From Daphnia carinata (Eukaryota > Arthropoda > Branchiopoda > Diplostraca > Daphniidae): a DNA stretch of 64,000 nt. A program made the position numbers and the translations under genes. The stretch lies in NCBI RefSeq assembly GCF_022539665.2, contig NC_081336.1, forward strand, positions 1,674,001 through 1,738,000, given 5' to 3'. Shown here piece after piece: positions 59,923-64,000 of this stretch (within the stretch, counting starts at the first letter, position 1; every line of letters starts with the position of its first letter). Under the pieces are notes generated by a model, which saw only the letters and a program-made list of their open reading frames with translations, ran no database searches and was not told the DNA's origin.

Positions 59923-61588
59923 ATGTTCATCAAGGAATTGTAAGTTCCAATAAGATGGTTTTACATATTACAAGAGTATTTCAGCGTATTATTCAAAATC
60001 GGATACGTGATAAGTTGTGAAATTAATAATTTACCGACTCTGACATGCATGGTGGTTCGGTTTCGAATTTCCACAATAAGTTTTATCAAACTATGTATTC
60101 CACTAATTAAATCTCTGGACTGAAGTATTTAAATTTACTGAAAATTACTGAATTTTTGTATATTACAATTAACATATGCTAAACTAACTAATCATGATCC
60201 TTTTCAATTTAGTCGGGTGGTGATGCCAGTAACAGTAGAAGAGGTGAGCTGAAACTGAACTGATGTTAAGGAGCTATTTAACCAAGTTTTGTTTGTCGAG
60301 TGTAGTACCAAGTTGGCCAACTCTTCGCTGTGGCAGAAGAGTCAAAGAACAACACAGGTGGAGGAGAAGGAATTGAAGTGCTAAAGAATGAACCATTTGA
60401 TGGGAAACCTCTTCTGGGTGGCAGGTTCAGCAAAGGGCAGTACACCTACAAGATTTACCATTTAGCAAGGTAAGAAATTTATACTCAAGCAAAATTCATT
60501 CTAATACATTCTATAAAATTATATAGCAAAGTGCCAGCTTTCATCAGAATGCTTGCTCCTAAAGGAGCATTAGAAATTCACGAAGAAGCTTGGAACGCAT
60601 ATCCATATTGTAGGACAGTAATTTCAGTAAGTTTGGTAAAATTCTATAACCATTCTTTTATTTGTAACATCTTCTATACTTGGCAGAATCCTGGCTATAT
60701 GAAAGAAAATTTTTATATCGTCATTGAAACAATGCACTATGCCGATAAAGGCATATCAGAGAACGTAAGCCGTTATATCTAGTCCCACCATACGCGTTTT
60801 ATTATGTTTTTTTGTATTATCTAGATCCACGAGTTGCCGCCTGAAAAATTGAAAGTCCGTGAAGTAGTTATGATCGATATTGCAAACGATCTCATACAGT
60901 CCACTGATTATAAGCCTCTTGAAGATCCTACCAAATTCAAATCGCAAAAGACTGGAAGAGGACCTCTAGTCGGCAAATGGCAGGACACAGTAAATTTATT
61001 AAAAGATTCCTTAACACCGATTAAAAGCGAAATATCTTTTCACGCCCAAGGTTGATCCGGTTATGACCTGTTACAAGCTAGTCACTGCCGAATTTAAATG
61101 GTTCGGTCTTCAGACAAGAGTCGAAAGTTTCATCATGAAAGCAGAAAGACGACTCTTCACCAATTTCCATCGGTACCTGTATCTTAGTTACTGATCTGAC
61201 CTTTCAAAATAATTCTTATCTTTGGTTTGCCTTATCAAAATTGTTTAGGCAAGTCTTTTGTTGGCTTGACCGATGGCATGGAATGACCATGGCAGATATT
61301 AGGCGCTTGGAAGACGAAACAAGGGAAGAACTAGATAGGGTAAGACTAAGGTTTTTTTTTGTTTAAATCTTTTATTGCTTGTGCTGAACGGCCTCGAAAG
61401 AAATCAATGTATGATCTCTTTAAGAAGTGGCGGCCTTGAGGGAGGCGAGCCGAATCGAAGTTTCTGTGAATCATGCGCAGGTTTCGAATATTGATTTACT
61501 TTTCGCCTTTTTTCCCCGTTTTTTTTAAATATTCTTGTAGCAACGCAATCAAGGAACAGTGCGTGGAATGAAAGCTGATTCGGATTGA
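59923..61588 (+). CDS. PITP: Class I phosphatidylinositol transfer protein (PITP alpha/beta, fly vibrator)
   Basis: Nine exons: 59923-59939, 60213-60243, 60306-60469, 60527-60626, 60687-60764, 60825-60989, 61051-61172, 61249-61339 and 61541-61588; 271 residues (mammalian PITP alpha is 270). Exons 1 and 2 are only 17 and 31 bases but give [20 protein letters not shown], the invariant family start. The protein moves phosphatidylinositol and phosphatidylcholine between membranes. Landmarks are [99 protein letters not shown] and the end RGMKADSD. A slightly longer loop ([19 protein letters not shown]) is seen before KIYHLAS. Confidence 0.96.
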
Positions 61589-62882
61589 TCCTTCCGCTCT
61601 CTGCCTCCGAATAGTGCACACGGCGAGCGGCAAGTGTTACGGAAAGATTACCTCCCGTCTCGTGGAACTTCTTACTTCTTCTGTCTCTGTTGTTTTTTTT
61701 TGCATCTATCTCCATCTGTTTTACGTTCCATTACCAAATCTATTTATGTTTGGTTGGAGTTCAAGTCAGCGTTTACAAGATAGGGGATCCATAAACGTCA
61801 GGCGTTGTAATTTTCATTTGTGGTCGGAGACTAGTAATTTTTGCGCTACGGGGTTTCCGCTTCAGACCCTCAATGTTCTATTTACCAAGGAACACCCCAA
61901 ACCTTCCATGTCGGGCTCTCTTGCCTGCCCACTTGTGCGGCTTGCTTTTGGCTTTCTCCCTCCTATTTTTTTCTCCCCCCAAAAGTTAACAAGCAAGAAA
62001 TGCGGAAATATTTTTTTTCTTCCCATCTTTCTCCGTCTCGAGGCTCAAGTTCTGATTGAAGTGCTACTACCGCGCCCGCCTCGCCTGCCACTAGACGAAA
62101 GTGTATCGATCGAAACTCGTTGCCGGTTTCTTTTTTGCTGCTCTTTTTTTTTTTCTCTCGCCCAAGTCTTGTTATCTTTTTCTATTCTACTCCTGAGCCA
62201 ATTTTTTTTTGGCCAAATTCCTTTCCTTTCATATTTAGCCGGATTTTTCTTTTTGTGCTAGCTACAATTAACCCCAATTCTCCCCTATATACATATTGAT
62301 TGTTTTTTTGTTTTTTTTTTCTTTTCAAATTAGGGGAGTTTAAATATTTTAATTAAATATCGAAATTTCTTCAAATCGTCATTTAATGTGTGTGCGTGTG
62401 CGTATGGTTGGGTGTATGTGCATGTATGGGTTAACTTCCCAAAAGTAATCGAAACGTGCTGTTCTACCAATATTGGCACCTAAATTTGTTGTTGAATAGA
62501 AGTGTTCATTCAAATTAGAAAATCAAAGGGGCATGCCTCGCGCCACTCAACTCGATGTTTTAGGGACGCATTCCAGAAATTTAGTTAACAATTTTTAAAA
62601 CACGAATAAGGAAAGATCAGTGTCCAAAATTTTTTTTTTATCCTCTTTTCAAACATTGGTCCTCGTCTCTTCGTTTCAAATTTCTGCAAATGTTCAACAT
62701 TTTAAAAATGTTTAAATGGCTATCGCATTCATGTTCGACGCAAGCAAGGCGAGTCAAATAGATAAAACATCATGGGTATATCCTATAACTTGTTTATTCC
62801 ATCACGTATATCATGTATTATGTAAAATAGAAAATTGCATTGTTGACATTTATTTTTATCACCTTAGGAAGTGATATCTCAC
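61589..62882. other. Intergenic between convergent PITP and acyl-CoA dehydrogenase
   Basis: T-rich and C/T-rich sequence. A 215-codon open frame at 61614-62261 is low-complexity (Phe/Leu/Ser) in poly-T DNA and is not called. A GT-repeat (GTGTGTGCGTGTGCGTATG) lies near 62388-62406. Minus-strand AATAAA at 62849-62854 ends the dehydrogenase transcript. Confidence 0.5.

Positions 62883-64000
<1,118 letters not shown>

Noticed and set aside
61614..62261. 215-codon open frame after PITP
   Set aside because: Composed of Phe/Leu/Ser from poly-T and C/T tracts, overlaps the last bases and 3' UTR, with no domain or splice context.

Overview
This is a gene-dense arthropod nuclear window. Most introns are 55-250 bp with GT-AG borders, and nearly every gene is an animal housekeeping or signalling gene. 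The tidy short introns and the Crk, RACK1 and isthmin sequences suggest a crustacean such as Daphnia; that is inference. I found no intact canonical tRNA, rRNA, CRISPR or prokaryotic feature. Twenty-one protein genes were read; nineteen have complete exon chains whose phases close exactly, and the two partial genes at the window edges are phase-consistent as far as they go.

Layout. 1-3020 (+): C-terminal exons of a large acidic protein with a possible PP1-docking motif. 4074-5567 (+): RACK1, with a candidate C/D-box snoRNA in each of its first two introns. 6.5-8.7 kb: no protein gene, but an unusual array of about ten degenerate tRNA-like units on both strands plus one tRNA-headed SINE-like element. 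8.8-11.3 kb (-): acid sphingomyelinase. 12.5-15.1 kb (-): BTB-BACK-Kelch protein with a Cys/His-rich insert. 16.0-20.2 kb (-): AMOP-domain isthmin-like secreted protein. 21.0-21.7 kb (-): CHP1. 22.1-22.9 kb (+): TM2D2. 24.0-26.8 kb (-): monoglyceride lipase. 28.4-33.5 kb (+): proton/myo-inositol transporter with two alternative homologous exons. 34.3-36.9 kb (-): RASEF-like EF-hand/Rab GTPase. 37.8-40.4 kb (-): Crk adaptor. 41.1-42.3 kb (+): INTS12. 42.4-44.5 kb (-): eIF2D. 45.2-47.0 kb (+): unrecognised coiled-coil protein. 47.3-49.8 kb (+): cytosolic tyrosyl-tRNA synthetase. 50.1-51.1 kb (-): ribosomal protein eL6. 51.8-55.1 kb (+): two-pore channel 1. 55.8-57.2 kb (+): ethanolamine kinase. 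57.8-58.5 kb (-): VKOR. 59.9-61.6 kb (+): class I PI transfer protein. 62.9-64.0 kb (-): short-chain acyl-CoA dehydrogenase, running off the right edge.

The genes do not form a pathway, but the arrangement is compact. Several pairs are head-to-head within 0.4-0.8 kb and could share promoters (CHP1/TM2D2, Crk/INTS12, eIF2D/unknown gene, eL6/TPC1). Several are tail-to-tail, with INTS12/eIF2D and TyrRS/eL6 having touching or overlapping 3' ends.

Most worth a second look: the tRNA-like array; the RACK1 snoRNAs, one with a 13-nt antisense to the 28S peptidyl-transferase loop; the mutually exclusive exon pair in the inositol transporter; the frame disruption in eIF2D that a tandem splice acceptor could absorb; and the possible N-terminal extension of TyrRS behind an ATG-TAA start-stop element. 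Identities and rRNA matches come from memory of the families; no search was run.
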